Shown here piece by piece: positions 24,615-31,507 of a stretch of 33,895 nt of DNA. Positions within the stretch are counted from its first letter, which is position 1; each line of letters begins with the position of its first letter. Source of the DNA: Bacteroidota bacterium (GTDB lineage Bacteria > Bacteroidota > Bacteroidia > Bacteroidales > VadinHA17); the NCBI GenBank assembly GCA_030613125.1, contig JAUWMO010000003.1:1-33895 (forward strand). Reading direction: 5' to 3'. Position numbers and translations under genes: made by a program. Below the pieces are notes generated by a model, which saw only the letters and a program-made list of their open reading frames with translations, searched no databases and was not told the DNA's origin.

Positions 24615-24920
24615 TCAATAATATCCTTCGATAAAACAAGATTATTTTACTAAAATATTTTTAGGTTACTTTATTTTTTCTAACTTTGTACTGCAAAGTT
24701 CTTTTAATTTCAATAGTATTCTAATAACATGTTATTCAGAGTTGAATTTATGACTTAATCTTGATTTAAAATTTTCAAGGCATGAAACCCTCATCCTGCC
24801 AGGCCAAAACAAAAAAAAATGAGTAAATTTTATAAGGGTTCCACGGAAACAGAAATGATAAGTTTAAAATATAGAATGTAATTATCATATTTATAGTTGT
24901 TTAAATAAAGCTTTATACTT
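24615..24920. other. 306-bp intergenic region with a regulatory palindrome
   Basis: No gene is visible. The notable content is the palindrome at 24682-24700 (listed separately), which overlaps a TAACTTTG minus-7-like box at 24681-24688. If that box is used, the transcript would have an unusually long leader of about 220 nt before the membrane-protein gene at 24921. I saw no known riboswitch pattern in that leader. Confidence 0.5.
24682..24700. promoter_or_regulatory. Palindromic operator candidate, copy 1
   Basis: ACTTTGTA-C-TGCAAAGT (24683-24699), with one mismatch between arms and an extra A/T pair outside, overlaps a Bacteroidota minus-7-like box (TAACTTTG). A close copy lies before creD at 26189-26205. 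Both are followed by TCTTTT. The shared sequence is longer than the promoter consensus explains, and the module encodes its own winged-helix regulator. Confidence 0.6.
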
Positions 24921-25565
24921 ATGAAAAACCAACAGGATTACCTAAATGACCTCAGGCAGATCAGATCCATTATGGAACGATCTTCGAGATTCCTTTCACT
25001 TAGTGGTTATTCCGGGATTTTTGCAGGCATTATTGCTCTGGCCGGTGGTATATTTGCATTCTGGTATCTGCACGATTCCGGTTTTCTGACAGTAAATGAG
25101 ATTTATCTGTCTTCAGGTATCCTTGCTGACAAAATTGTACGGTTTTTATTTTATGATGGGTTGATCGTCCTGATCCTGGCTTTAGTTTCATCACTGTTTT
25201 TTTCATGGTTGAAAGCAAAACGCCTTGGGTTACATTTATGGGATCATACTACTAAAAGAGTACTGGTTAATCTTGCTATTCCCATTATGGCAGGAGGGAT
25301 ATTTACTGTAATGGTGATGATTAATAATCAACTTTACCTGATTGCACCCGTTACATTATTATTTTATGGAATGGCTCTGCTTAATGCCGGAAATTATACA
25401 TTAAGTGAAGTCAGGTACCTTGGTATGGCAGAGATTGCAACCGGAATTTTTGCTACAATTTTTCTGAGATATGGACTCTATTTCTGGATATTCGGGTTTG
25501 GTATCCTGCATATTGCATATGGCTTGATAATGCACTTCAGGTATGATGTAAATCGGGAAGGGTAA
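24921..25565 (+). CDS. Multi-span membrane protein of unknown function
   Basis: A 214-aa protein beginning MKNQQDYLNDLRQIRSIMER, a charged helix, followed by about six hydrophobic segments (GIFAGIIALAGGIFAFWYL, GLIVLILALVSSLFFSWL, LAIPIMAGGIFTVMVMI, LIAPVTLLFYGMALLNAG, IATGIFATIFLRYGL, FWIFGFGILHIAYGLI). It has no enzyme motif that I recognise. From memory, close relatives often stand just upstream of a small winged-helix regulator and creD in Bacteroidota, exactly as here. A role in envelope homeostasis together with CreD is plausible but inferred. An operator-like palindrome lies about 220 bp upstream. Confidence 0.85.
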   Translation: MKNQQDYLNDLRQIRSIMERSSRFLSLSGYSGIFAGIIALAGGIFAFWYLHDSGFLTVNEIYLSSGILADKIVRFLFYDGLIVLILALVSSLFFSWLKAKRLGLHLWDHTTKRVLVNLAIPIMAGGIFTVMVMINNQLYLIAPVTLLFYGMALLNAGNYTLSEVRYLGMAEIATGIFATIFLRYGLYFWIFGFGILHIAYGLIMHFRYDVNREG

Positions 25566-25579
25566 TATAATAGTCAGAT

Positions 25580-25634
25580 GGTAGTAATTAGGTAGTAATT
25601 AAGTGGTAATTAGGTGGTAATTGAGTGGTCATTG
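25580..25634. repeat. 11-bp tandem repeat, five copies
   Basis: Five head-to-tail units: GGTAGTAATTA, GGTAGTAATTA, AGTGGTAATTA, GGTGGTAATTG, AGTGGTCATTG. The first two are identical and the later ones drift by one to three bases. The period is close to one turn of DNA. It lies 15 bp after the stop of the membrane-protein gene. Confidence 0.9.
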
Positions 25635-25740
25635 AGAAACATGGAATGTTGGAAGAATGTTCGTGAGACTAGCTTTCTACAACGTAGAATGCTTTAGTCG
25701 AACAATCCCGATAGCGAAGCTCATCGGGAGAATAATGGAA

Positions 25741-25848
25741 TGTCATCCCGAACCGCAGGGAGGGATCTCCTCAACTATGTAATTCTGACTATTTTAGATA
25801 GTAATAAATTCAGGGAGATTCTTCGACTCAATTCGTCGCTCAGGATCC
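25741..25848. repeat. Dispersed palindromic repeat, copy A
   Basis: This starts TGTCATCCCGAACCGCAGGG and ends CGTCGCTCAGGATC; the ends are partly complementary, and the middle contains GGGATCTCC and GGAGATTC as inner arms. A second copy in the same orientation lies at 27575-27686, with the first 31 bases identical. Copy A stops 12 bp before the ATG of the regulator gene, so it forms that gene's immediate upstream region. Confidence 0.9.
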
Positions 25849-25860
25849 AATGTTCAGGCA

Positions 25861-26172
25861 ATGAAAAAAAAAATTATGAAAAACCCAATCAAAGGTTTGA
25901 ATAAAATCTTCGACAGCAGGGTCAGGCTTGGAATAATGTCAGCACTGGTTGTTAATGACTGGCTGGACTTTAATTCGCTCAAGGAATTGCTTGAGGTAAC
26001 TGACGGGAATCTTGCCAGTCATCTTAAAGCCCTCGAAAAACATGAATATATTAAATTTAAGAAACAATTTATCGGACGTAAACCCCATACTTCATATCGC
26101 AGTACAACCAAAGGGAAAAATGCTATCACCTTCCATTTGAATGCTCTTGAAAAACTGATCAAAAATGAATAA
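25861..26172 (+). CDS. Winged-helix transcriptional regulator of the creD module
   Basis: A 103-aa DNA-binding protein of the ArsR/MarR-like winged-helix group (PF13601 type). It shows FDSRVRLGIMSALVVND, DFNSLKELLEVTDGNLASHL (recognition helix) and KKQFIGRKPHTSYRST (wing). No metal-binding or ligand-binding residues stand out. The ATG at 25861 is preceded by no ribosome-binding site. A second in-frame ATG at 25876 (MKNPIKGLNK) matches the start I remember for relatives and may be the real one. It probably controls itself and its neighbours through the palindromes at 24683 and 26189; this is inferred from position and symmetry. The gene stands immediately after repeat copy A and is 63 bp ahead of creD. 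Confidence 0.88.
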   Translation: MKKKIMKNPIKGLNKIFDSRVRLGIMSALVVNDWLDFNSLKELLEVTDGNLASHLKALEKHEYIKFKKQFIGRKPHTSYRSTTKGKNAITFHLNALEKLIKNE

Positions 26173-26188
26173 ATTTTTTTACAAATAT

Positions 26189-26205
26189 ACTTTGTATTAC
26201 AAAGT
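26189..26205. promoter_or_regulatory. Palindromic operator candidate, copy 2 (upstream of creD)
   Basis: ACTTTGTA-T-TACAAAGT is a perfect palindrome with 8-bp arms around one base, 30 bp before the creD ATG. It matches copy 1 at 24683-24699 at 15 of 17 positions, plus the following TCTTTT. Likely a binding site of the winged-helix regulator encoded just upstream. Confidence 0.65.
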
Positions 26206-26235
26206 TCTTTTTATAATTATTAAATTCTATTTAAA

Positions 26236-27564
26236 ATGGGAACAATTAAAGAAAACACTCAAAAGATTTCTTCATCGGTAATGATGAAGATGGTAATTAT
26301 AGGGATAGTTATCCTGACTCTGTTGATTCCAGCAGGAATGATCAAAAACCTGATAAGGGAAAGGGAAGAGTTCAGGAGAGCAACGAAGATGGAGATCCAG
26401 GATAAATGGGGAAAAGATCAAACAATTTCGGGACCCATTATTACTATTCCCTACCTCCGCCGTATAAGGGAAAAAGACATTCTGGTAAAACACAAGGCAT
26501 ACATATATATTTTACCTGAAAAATTGAAAATAACCGGAAACATTGAACCTGAAATCAGGTACAGAAGTATTCATAAAGTGGTTGTTTACAATACAAATCT
26601 TACAATTACAGGACACTTTGAAAAGGGCCGGGAAATTCTCAATAATATTCCTTTAGAAGATATTCAATGGAAAGAAATAAAAATTGATTTTGGTGTTTCC
26701 GATATGCGGGGAATACAGAAGGAGATTCAAATATTTCTTGATGAAAAAACTATAATTACAAAATCAGGTGCTTCAACTGATAGTCCGATTAAACAAGGAT
26801 TTCACGGATCATCGTATATGGATATAAATACACTTGACAATCCGTATAATTTCCGCATCGAAATAAGCCTCAATGGAAGTGGTTCCCTGAATTTCATTCC
26901 CCTGGGAAAAACCACTGATGTCCGGTTATCTTCAGAATGGATGGATCCGGCATTTTACGGAGCATTTCTGCCAGATGACCGGACTATAGATAATAATGGG
27001 TTTTCTGCACACTGGACCATCCTTCATTATAACAGGAACTATCCCCAGATCTGGTTGAACCAAAAATATGAGACCAGTCCGTCATCCTTCGGGGTCAGTT
27101 TATTTCTTCCTGTTGATGAATACCAGAAAACAATGCGCTCAGTTAAGTACGCTATTCTTTTTCTAACGCTGACCTTTACTTTGTTTTTCTTTATCGAGGT
27201 TCTTAACCAAAAAAAGGTTCATCCGGTACAATACCTGATGGTTGGAGCCTCATTAATAGTTTTTTACATCCTCCTTCTGTCATTATCAGAACACATAGGA
27301 TTTTTGGTAGCTTATTTAATTTCAGCAGCAGCAATTATTCTGCAGATTAGCCTTTTCATATATATGATAATTAACTCCCTGAAATTGACCCTGTTAACAT
27401 CTGTAATCTTAACTGCATTGTATAGTTATCTTTTTGTATTGCTTCAAATACAAGACTATGCCTTACTAATAGGAAGTGTTGGTTTATTTGTTATACTGGG
27501 AATTATAATGTATTTATCAAAGAATATCAACTGGTACAAACCTATTTCTACAGGGGAAAGTTGA
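26236..27564 (+). CDS. creD: CreD family inner-membrane protein
   Basis: A 442-aa protein of the CreD family. It has an N-terminal membrane segment (MVIIGIVILTLLIPAGMI, about 17-36) followed by the family signature LIREREEFRRAT. A large periplasmic beta-rich domain (about 45-300) contains the GPIITIPY motif and SSEWMDPAFYGAFLPDDR, which fits the family's 'sPsF.G.flP..r' block. The C-terminal part (about 305-430) has several membrane spans. In Enterobacteria CreD belongs to the CreBC regulon and affects envelope integrity and resistance to colicins and beta-lactams; its biochemical role is not known. In Bacteroidota it stands with the small winged-helix regulator instead of CreBC, as here. The palindromic operator lies 30 bp upstream. 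Confidence 0.92.
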   Translation: MGTIKENTQKISSSVMMKMVIIGIVILTLLIPAGMIKNLIREREEFRRATKMEIQDKWGKDQTISGPIITIPYLRRIREKDILVKHKAYIYILPEKLKITGNIEPEIRYRSIHKVVVYNTNLTITGHFEKGREILNNIPLEDIQWKEIKIDFGVSDMRGIQKEIQIFLDEKTIITKSGASTDSPIKQGFHGSSYMDINTLDNPYNFRIEISLNGSGSLNFIPLGKTTDVRLSSEWMDPAFYGAFLPDDRTIDNNGFSAHWTILHYNRNYPQIWLNQKYETSPSSFGVSLFLPVDEYQKTMRSVKYAILFLTLTFTLFFFIEVLNQKKVHPVQYLMVGASLIVFYILLLSLSEHIGFLVAYLISAAAIILQISLFIYMIINSLKLTLLTSVILTALYSYLFVLLQIQDYALLIGSVGLFVILGIIMYLSKNINWYKPISTGES

Positions 27565-27574
27565 ATAAGAGAAA

Positions 27575-27686
27575 TGTCATCCCGAACCGCAGGGAGGGAT
27601 CTCCTTAACTATGGAATTCTGACTGCTTTAAATAGTTATAAAACTTAAGGAGATCCTTCGACTCACTTCGTTCGCTCAGGATGACA
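27575..27686. repeat. Dispersed palindromic repeat, copy B
   Basis: Starts TGTCATCCCGAACCGCAGGG and ends CGTTCGCTCAGGATGACA. Its outer ends TGTCATCC/GGATGACA are perfectly complementary, as are inner arms around GGATCTCCTTAA/TTAAGGAGATCC. It is the second copy of the element at 25741-25848, in the same orientation, 11 bp after creD. Copy B keeps the complete right end that copy A has lost. Confidence 0.9.
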
Positions 27687-27903
27687 AATCAATATTCAGG
27701 TTAACAATATATTTGCCGACTAAACCATTTGATGCGAGGACAGAGTTCATGCAAATGACCCACCTACGCAAGCTTCGGGCGCCTATGCTAAAGCTTGTGC
27801 CTCCGTCCTCGCCGTCGCGTAGCCGCTATGGCGAAGCACGGTAAAGCTACGGCGACACGCGGACAGCGACAGCATGCGGACAGGCACGAATGATTGCGAG
27901 TCT

Positions 27904-27940
27904 CGAAAAACTACCAAATCATAGATTTGGTAGTTTTTCG
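27904..27940. terminator. Bidirectional intrinsic terminator, 17-bp stem
   Basis: CGAAAAACTACCAAATC (27904-27920), loop ATA, then GATTTGGTAGTTTTTCG (27924-27940): a perfect 17-bp stem with A-runs and T-runs at its outer ends. It lies between creD (plus) and the oligopeptidase gene (minus), which end towards each other, so it probably stops transcription from both sides. Confidence 0.75.
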
Positions 27941-27978
27941 GGATGAATGACAGAATCAGTCTTCAGACAGTGAGCATA

Positions 27979-30144
27979 TTATTCCGTTATCCCAACCAGG
28001 TTCAGCATAAAAGCATATTCCAGTGCCGTTTCCTTATATCTCCTGAAACGTCCGGACACTCCGCCATGACCTGCCTCCATATTTATTTTAAACACCAATA
28101 AGTTATTATCTGTTTTCATATCCCGTAGTTTGGCAACCCATTTTGCCGGCTCCCAATATTGGACCTGAGAATCCCAGTAACCGGTTGTCACCAGGATATT
28201 AGGATAATCCATATCCTGCACGTTATCGTAAGGTGAATAGGACATCATATAGTTATAATATTCCTTTTCATTTGGATTCCCCCACTCATCATATTCAGAA
28301 GATGTTAAAGGTATTGACGAATCCAGCATGGTGGTTACCACGTCTACCCAGGGAACAGATGCCACAACACCTTTATACAGGTCAGGCCGCATATTCAGAA
28401 TAGCACCAATCAGCAGACCTCCTGCACTTCCTCCCATGGCAAACAGATGGTCAGGATTTGTATATTGTTTTTCAATAAGATATTCCGCACAGGTATTGAA
28501 GTCGGTAAAAGTGTTTTTCTTTTCCAACAATTTCCCATTTTCATACCACCAGCGTCCCATTTCACTACCACCCCTGATATGGGCAATGGCATACACAAAT
28601 CCTCGATCAAGGAGGGTTAACCTGACAGAACTAAAATAAGCCTCCATTGAAGACCCATAAGAACCATAACCATAAAGCATAGTCGGATTGGATCCATCCA
28701 ATTTTAAACCTTTTTTATATACAAGTGAGACAGGCACTTCAATCCCATCTTCAGCAGTGGCATACAAGCGTTTTGCCACATAATTATTTTTGTCAAAATC
28801 TCCTAAGACATCTTCTTCTTTTAACAAATTCTTTTCTTTGCTAACCATATTGAAATCAATGGTTGAAATAGGTGTGGTCAATGAAGAATATATATACCTG
28901 AGCTGATCGGTGTCAAATTCAGGATTTGCAGATATCCAAGCAAGATATGTTTCTTCCCCGAAATCAACAAAATAATCTTCGCTCCCATCCCAGCTTATCA
29001 AGCGCAAATTTGTTAGTCCCTTAATCCTTTCACTAACAACCAGATAATCCTTGAATATTTCAAATCCCTGCAACAGAACATCATTCCGGTGAGGGATCAC
29101 ATCCGTCCAATTTTCTTTAGTAAGTTTGTTAATAGATGTTCTCATTAGTTTAAAATTCAGAGCACCATCTTTGTTGGTACGGATATAGAAATGATCTTCA
29201 TAATGAACTATATGATATTCATGATCTTTTTCCCTGTTTTGTACAATCCGGAACTCACCTGTTGGATCGGAAGCATCAAGTATCCTGTATTCTGTTGACA
29301 GTGTTTGAGAAGATCCAATCACGAGATATTTTTTTGATTTTGTTTTAGAAACAAATGTTCCAAAGGTCTCATCCTTTTCATAATACACCTCCACAGGAGA
29401 GTTTGATCCCAGCACATAGCGATTTATCCTGTCAGATCTGAGTGTTACCGGATCTTTGGTACTATAGAAAACTGTTTTGTTATCATGGGCCCAGGTCACC
29501 CCACCTGTAGTATTAGAAATCTGGTCTGCCAGTAGTTCACCTGTTTCAAGGTTCTTGAAATAAATTGTGTATCGACGCCTGCTTACTGTATCGACACCAT
29601 ATGCAAGTGTTTTTGAATCTTCACTAACATTCACTCCCACAACCTGGAAAAAATCATGTCCTTTAGCCAAAAGATTAACATTGAGCATTATTTCTTCTTT
29701 GGCTTCCAGGTTTCCTTTTTTCCTGCAATACAATGGATATTCATTCCCTTTTTCATATCTGGTATAATAAAAGTATCCATTCCTTTTTACAGGAACAGAC
29801 TCATCGTCCTGTTTTATCCTGCCAATAATCTCTTCAAACAGTTTCTTCTGGAAAGCTTCTGTATGATTCATCACCGCATTTGTATAGGCATTCTCAGCAT
29901 TTAGGTAATCCAGCACTTTCTGTGTTTGTTTATCAACCGCCTCGGCATTCTTTTGCTCATCTGTGAGCCTCATCCACAAATAATTATCTACCCTGGTGTC
30001 ATCATGGATAGTTAATTCTTTTGGGCTTTTCTCTGCAACCGGAGGTTTCATATCAACTGTTCTTGGTTTAGGGTTACATGCCCATATAAACAGTATTAAA
30101 ATACCTGTAATAATTATTTTCAGATTTTGGGTTTGGTTTTTCAT
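27979..30144 (-). CDS. ptrB: Oligopeptidase B (prolyl oligopeptidase family S9), lipoprotein
   Basis: A 721-aa serine peptidase. The N-terminus has a hydrophobic segment with lipobox FIWAC (Cys23), so it is an envelope lipoprotein. Residues about 40-445 form the beta-propeller with the family opening HDDTRVDNYLWMR. The alpha/beta-hydrolase domain follows with YGYGSYGSSM, HIRGGSEMGRWWYENGK, the nucleophile Ser573 in FAMGGSAGG, Asp658 in GYWDSQVQYWEPAKW and His693 in EAGHGG. The HIRGG.E.G..WYE.GK and KNTFTDF blocks are typical of the oligopeptidase B branch, which cleaves short peptides after basic residues. All three catalytic residues are present. It stands 63 bp after the small outer-membrane protein gene on the same strand. 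Confidence 0.93.
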   Translation of the reverse strand: MKNQTQNLKIIITGILILFIWACNPKPRTVDMKPPVAEKSPKELTIHDDTRVDNYLWMRLTDEQKNAEAVDKQTQKVLDYLNAENAYTNAVMNHTEAFQKKLFEEIIGRIKQDDESVPVKRNGYFYYTRYEKGNEYPLYCRKKGNLEAKEEIMLNVNLLAKGHDFFQVVGVNVSEDSKTLAYGVDTVSRRRYTIYFKNLETGELLADQISNTTGGVTWAHDNKTVFYSTKDPVTLRSDRINRYVLGSNSPVEVYYEKDETFGTFVSKTKSKKYLVIGSSQTLSTEYRILDASDPTGEFRIVQNREKDHEYHIVHYEDHFYIRTNKDGALNFKLMRTSINKLTKENWTDVIPHRNDVLLQGFEIFKDYLVVSERIKGLTNLRLISWDGSEDYFVDFGEETYLAWISANPEFDTDQLRYIYSSLTTPISTIDFNMVSKEKNLLKEEDVLGDFDKNNYVAKRLYATAEDGIEVPVSLVYKKGLKLDGSNPTMLYGYGSYGSSMEAYFSSVRLTLLDRGFVYAIAHIRGGSEMGRWWYENGKLLEKKNTFTDFNTCAEYLIEKQYTNPDHLFAMGGSAGGLLIGAILNMRPDLYKGVVASVPWVDVVTTMLDSSIPLTSSEYDEWGNPNEKEYYNYMMSYSPYDNVQDMDYPNILVTTGYWDSQVQYWEPAKWVAKLRDMKTDNNLLVFKINMEAGHGGVSGRFRRYKETALEYAFMLNLVGITE

Positions 30145-30207
30145 CTGCTACATGTTTAATTTTTTTTTTCATCTACACACGTTAATTAAACAAAACACTT
30201 AGATAAG

Positions 30208-30861
30208 TCAAAACTCCAGACTAATAAAAAAGGCCGTGACCGGATTAAATCTGGATCTATAATCCGATTTATTAACATCCGACAGATCAGGTATCTCAGT
30301 GGGACTCCAGAAATAGACACTTCCCTCTTCCCTGTACATCAGCATTTCAACATTCGTTTCAATTGAAAAAGAGAGTGGGGTTTTAGTTTCAAACTTAACT
30401 CCTAAAGTTGGTGAAATTCCTATACCAAGTTTGTTTATATCATACTTTTCATAACTTGGATTTAAATTATTATTTCTTTCTTCGACCAGATTTCCTCCCA
30501 TAATTTTAAGATCAACAGCAATGTATGGTTTTATCCAGGAATTCAAAAAACCCCTTTGATAGCCCAGTCCGAATTCTATTTCCGAATAATTTCCGCTTGA
30601 TTCAGACTGAGAGTTATCTATTTTATCAATCTTTTGAAAGTAGTTGAAATTAAAACGGATAGCATTCTTGTTAAAATGCCTTTTATAACTTAATCCATGC
30701 AAAAAATTCAGGTAATACTTTTTCCCTCCTTCAACCACATAACGATTTTTCACACTTAATAAATTGAAAGAAAACTCATTCTTAGGAAGCTCGATTTCCT
30801 CCTGTCCTTTAACCGGGAAGGAAATAAATATTATACTTAGAATGGTAAAAAAATATTTCAT
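30208..30861 (-). CDS. Putative outer-membrane beta-barrel protein
   Basis: A 217-aa protein with a Sec signal peptide (MKYFFTILSIIFISFPVKGQ). The mature part shows alternating strands with aromatic girdles (YYLNFLHGLSYKRHF, AIRFNFNYFQKI, YSEIEFGLGYQRGF, IKPYIAVDLKIMGG, LGIGISPTLGVKFET, SFSIETNVEMLMYRE) and ends in Phe (TAFFISLEF), the usual C-terminal signal of outer-membrane barrels. About eight strands can be counted, so it is a small barrel of the OmpW/outer-membrane-beta-barrel type. No specific function is recognisable. Confidence 0.8.
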   Translation of the reverse strand: MKYFFTILSIIFISFPVKGQEEIELPKNEFSFNLLSVKNRYVVEGGKKYYLNFLHGLSYKRHFNKNAIRFNFNYFQKIDKIDNSQSESSGNYSEIEFGLGYQRGFLNSWIKPYIAVDLKIMGGNLVEERNNNLNPSYEKYDINKLGIGISPTLGVKFETKTPLSFSIETNVEMLMYREEGSVYFWSPTEIPDLSDVNKSDYRSRFNPVTAFFISLEF

Positions 30862-30941
30862 TGATTTTTATTGAGAAAGGTAAAAATACATATTTACATG
30901 CCATTTACAAACAGAAGACAAGATGGTTTCAATAATTTACA

Positions 30942-31115
30942 TTAAATTGAATTGATCTGATTCTTCAGCTTAAGCAAAGGAACAATCAATAATAAAAGTA
31001 CAGAAATAGTAAAGAGCCCCCATCCTACTCCAAACCTGTCGGCCATAAAACCGGCAACAAGAGTTAAATTCAGGGCATATCTCAGATTTCCGGATCTTTC
31101 AGCCATTACACCTGA
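30942..31115 (-). pseudogene. Possible C-terminal fragment of a transporter
   Basis: The minus-strand segment reads VMAERSGNLRYALNLTLVAG, then FMADRFGVGWGLFTISVLLL and a final hydrophobic run with a basic tail. This looks like the last two membrane helices of a major-facilitator-type transporter with the 'aDRfG.gW.lF' loop. The codons before it (NTSLASRKS and earlier) no longer look like such a protein, and the rest of the transporter is missing upstream. It may be a decayed remnant; it could also be an unrelated small membrane protein. Confidence 0.35.
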
Positions 31116-31339
31116 TTTCCTGGAGGCCAGGGAGGTGTTAATATATATATTACAAATGAGATGATGCAAAAAGTTCACTCTTCTTAAAGTGAGGAAATGG
31201 TTATATTTACACTGCACAAACCTGATAATTACTAAATATGCTGACAATTGATTAACTGACTAATTACGTATTACTTATTACTTATTGCTTTTTACGATTC
31301 AAATACTTTACAAAACAACATGAAACGAGTATGAACTTA

Positions 31340-31500
31340 GGAGCTGTCTTAAAAGTAGCCTAAAGGCATCATTCCATACTTGATACGAAATCTCTATCAC
31401 CTAAAACCAGAGGTTTATGGATTCCCGCGTTATTCGCTACGCTCATGAGGGCTAAAGCCGTTCGCGGGAATGATGTATAATCTGACTTTTGAGACAGTCC
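31340..31500. mobile_element. MITE-like element abutting an aldo/keto reductase gene
   Basis: The ends are inverted repeats: left GGAGCTGTCTTAAAAGTAG, right (other strand) GGACTGTCTCAAAAGTCAG, with CATCATTCC shared slightly further in on both arms. A second inner pair, ATTCCCGCG and CGCGGGAAT, forms a nested palindrome. The ~161-bp interior encodes nothing. The IS-like ends CTGTCTyAAAAGT suggest a non-autonomous element mobilised by some transposase. No clear target duplication is visible. It ends 7 bp before the first possible start of the next gene. Confidence 0.6.
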
Positions 31501-31507
31501 TGGTCTC

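Larger units (their letters stand above)
27565..27978. other. Intergenic region with repeat copy B, GC-rich mosaic and terminator
   Basis: No gene was found in these 414 bp. In order the region holds repeat copy B (27575-27686); a GC-rich patch of interlaced inverted repeats at about 27730-27900 (for example GTCGCGTAGC at 27814-27823 against GCTACGGCGAC at 27846-27856); and a 17-bp-stem hairpin (27904-27940). The base composition of the GC-rich patch differs clearly from the AT-rich neighbours. Confidence 0.65.

Noticed and set aside
24700-24920. Riboswitch in the long leader of the membrane-protein gene
   Set aside because: The leader is AT-rich without a recognisable conserved core or strong paired regions; length alone is not evidence.
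25580-25634. CRISPR array
   Set aside because: Units are 11 bp with no spacers between them; it is a plain tandem repeat. No cas genes are near.
26236-27564. CreBC-type two-component control of creD
   Set aside because: No histidine kinase or response regulator gene is adjacent; a small winged-helix regulator and palindromic sites are found instead.
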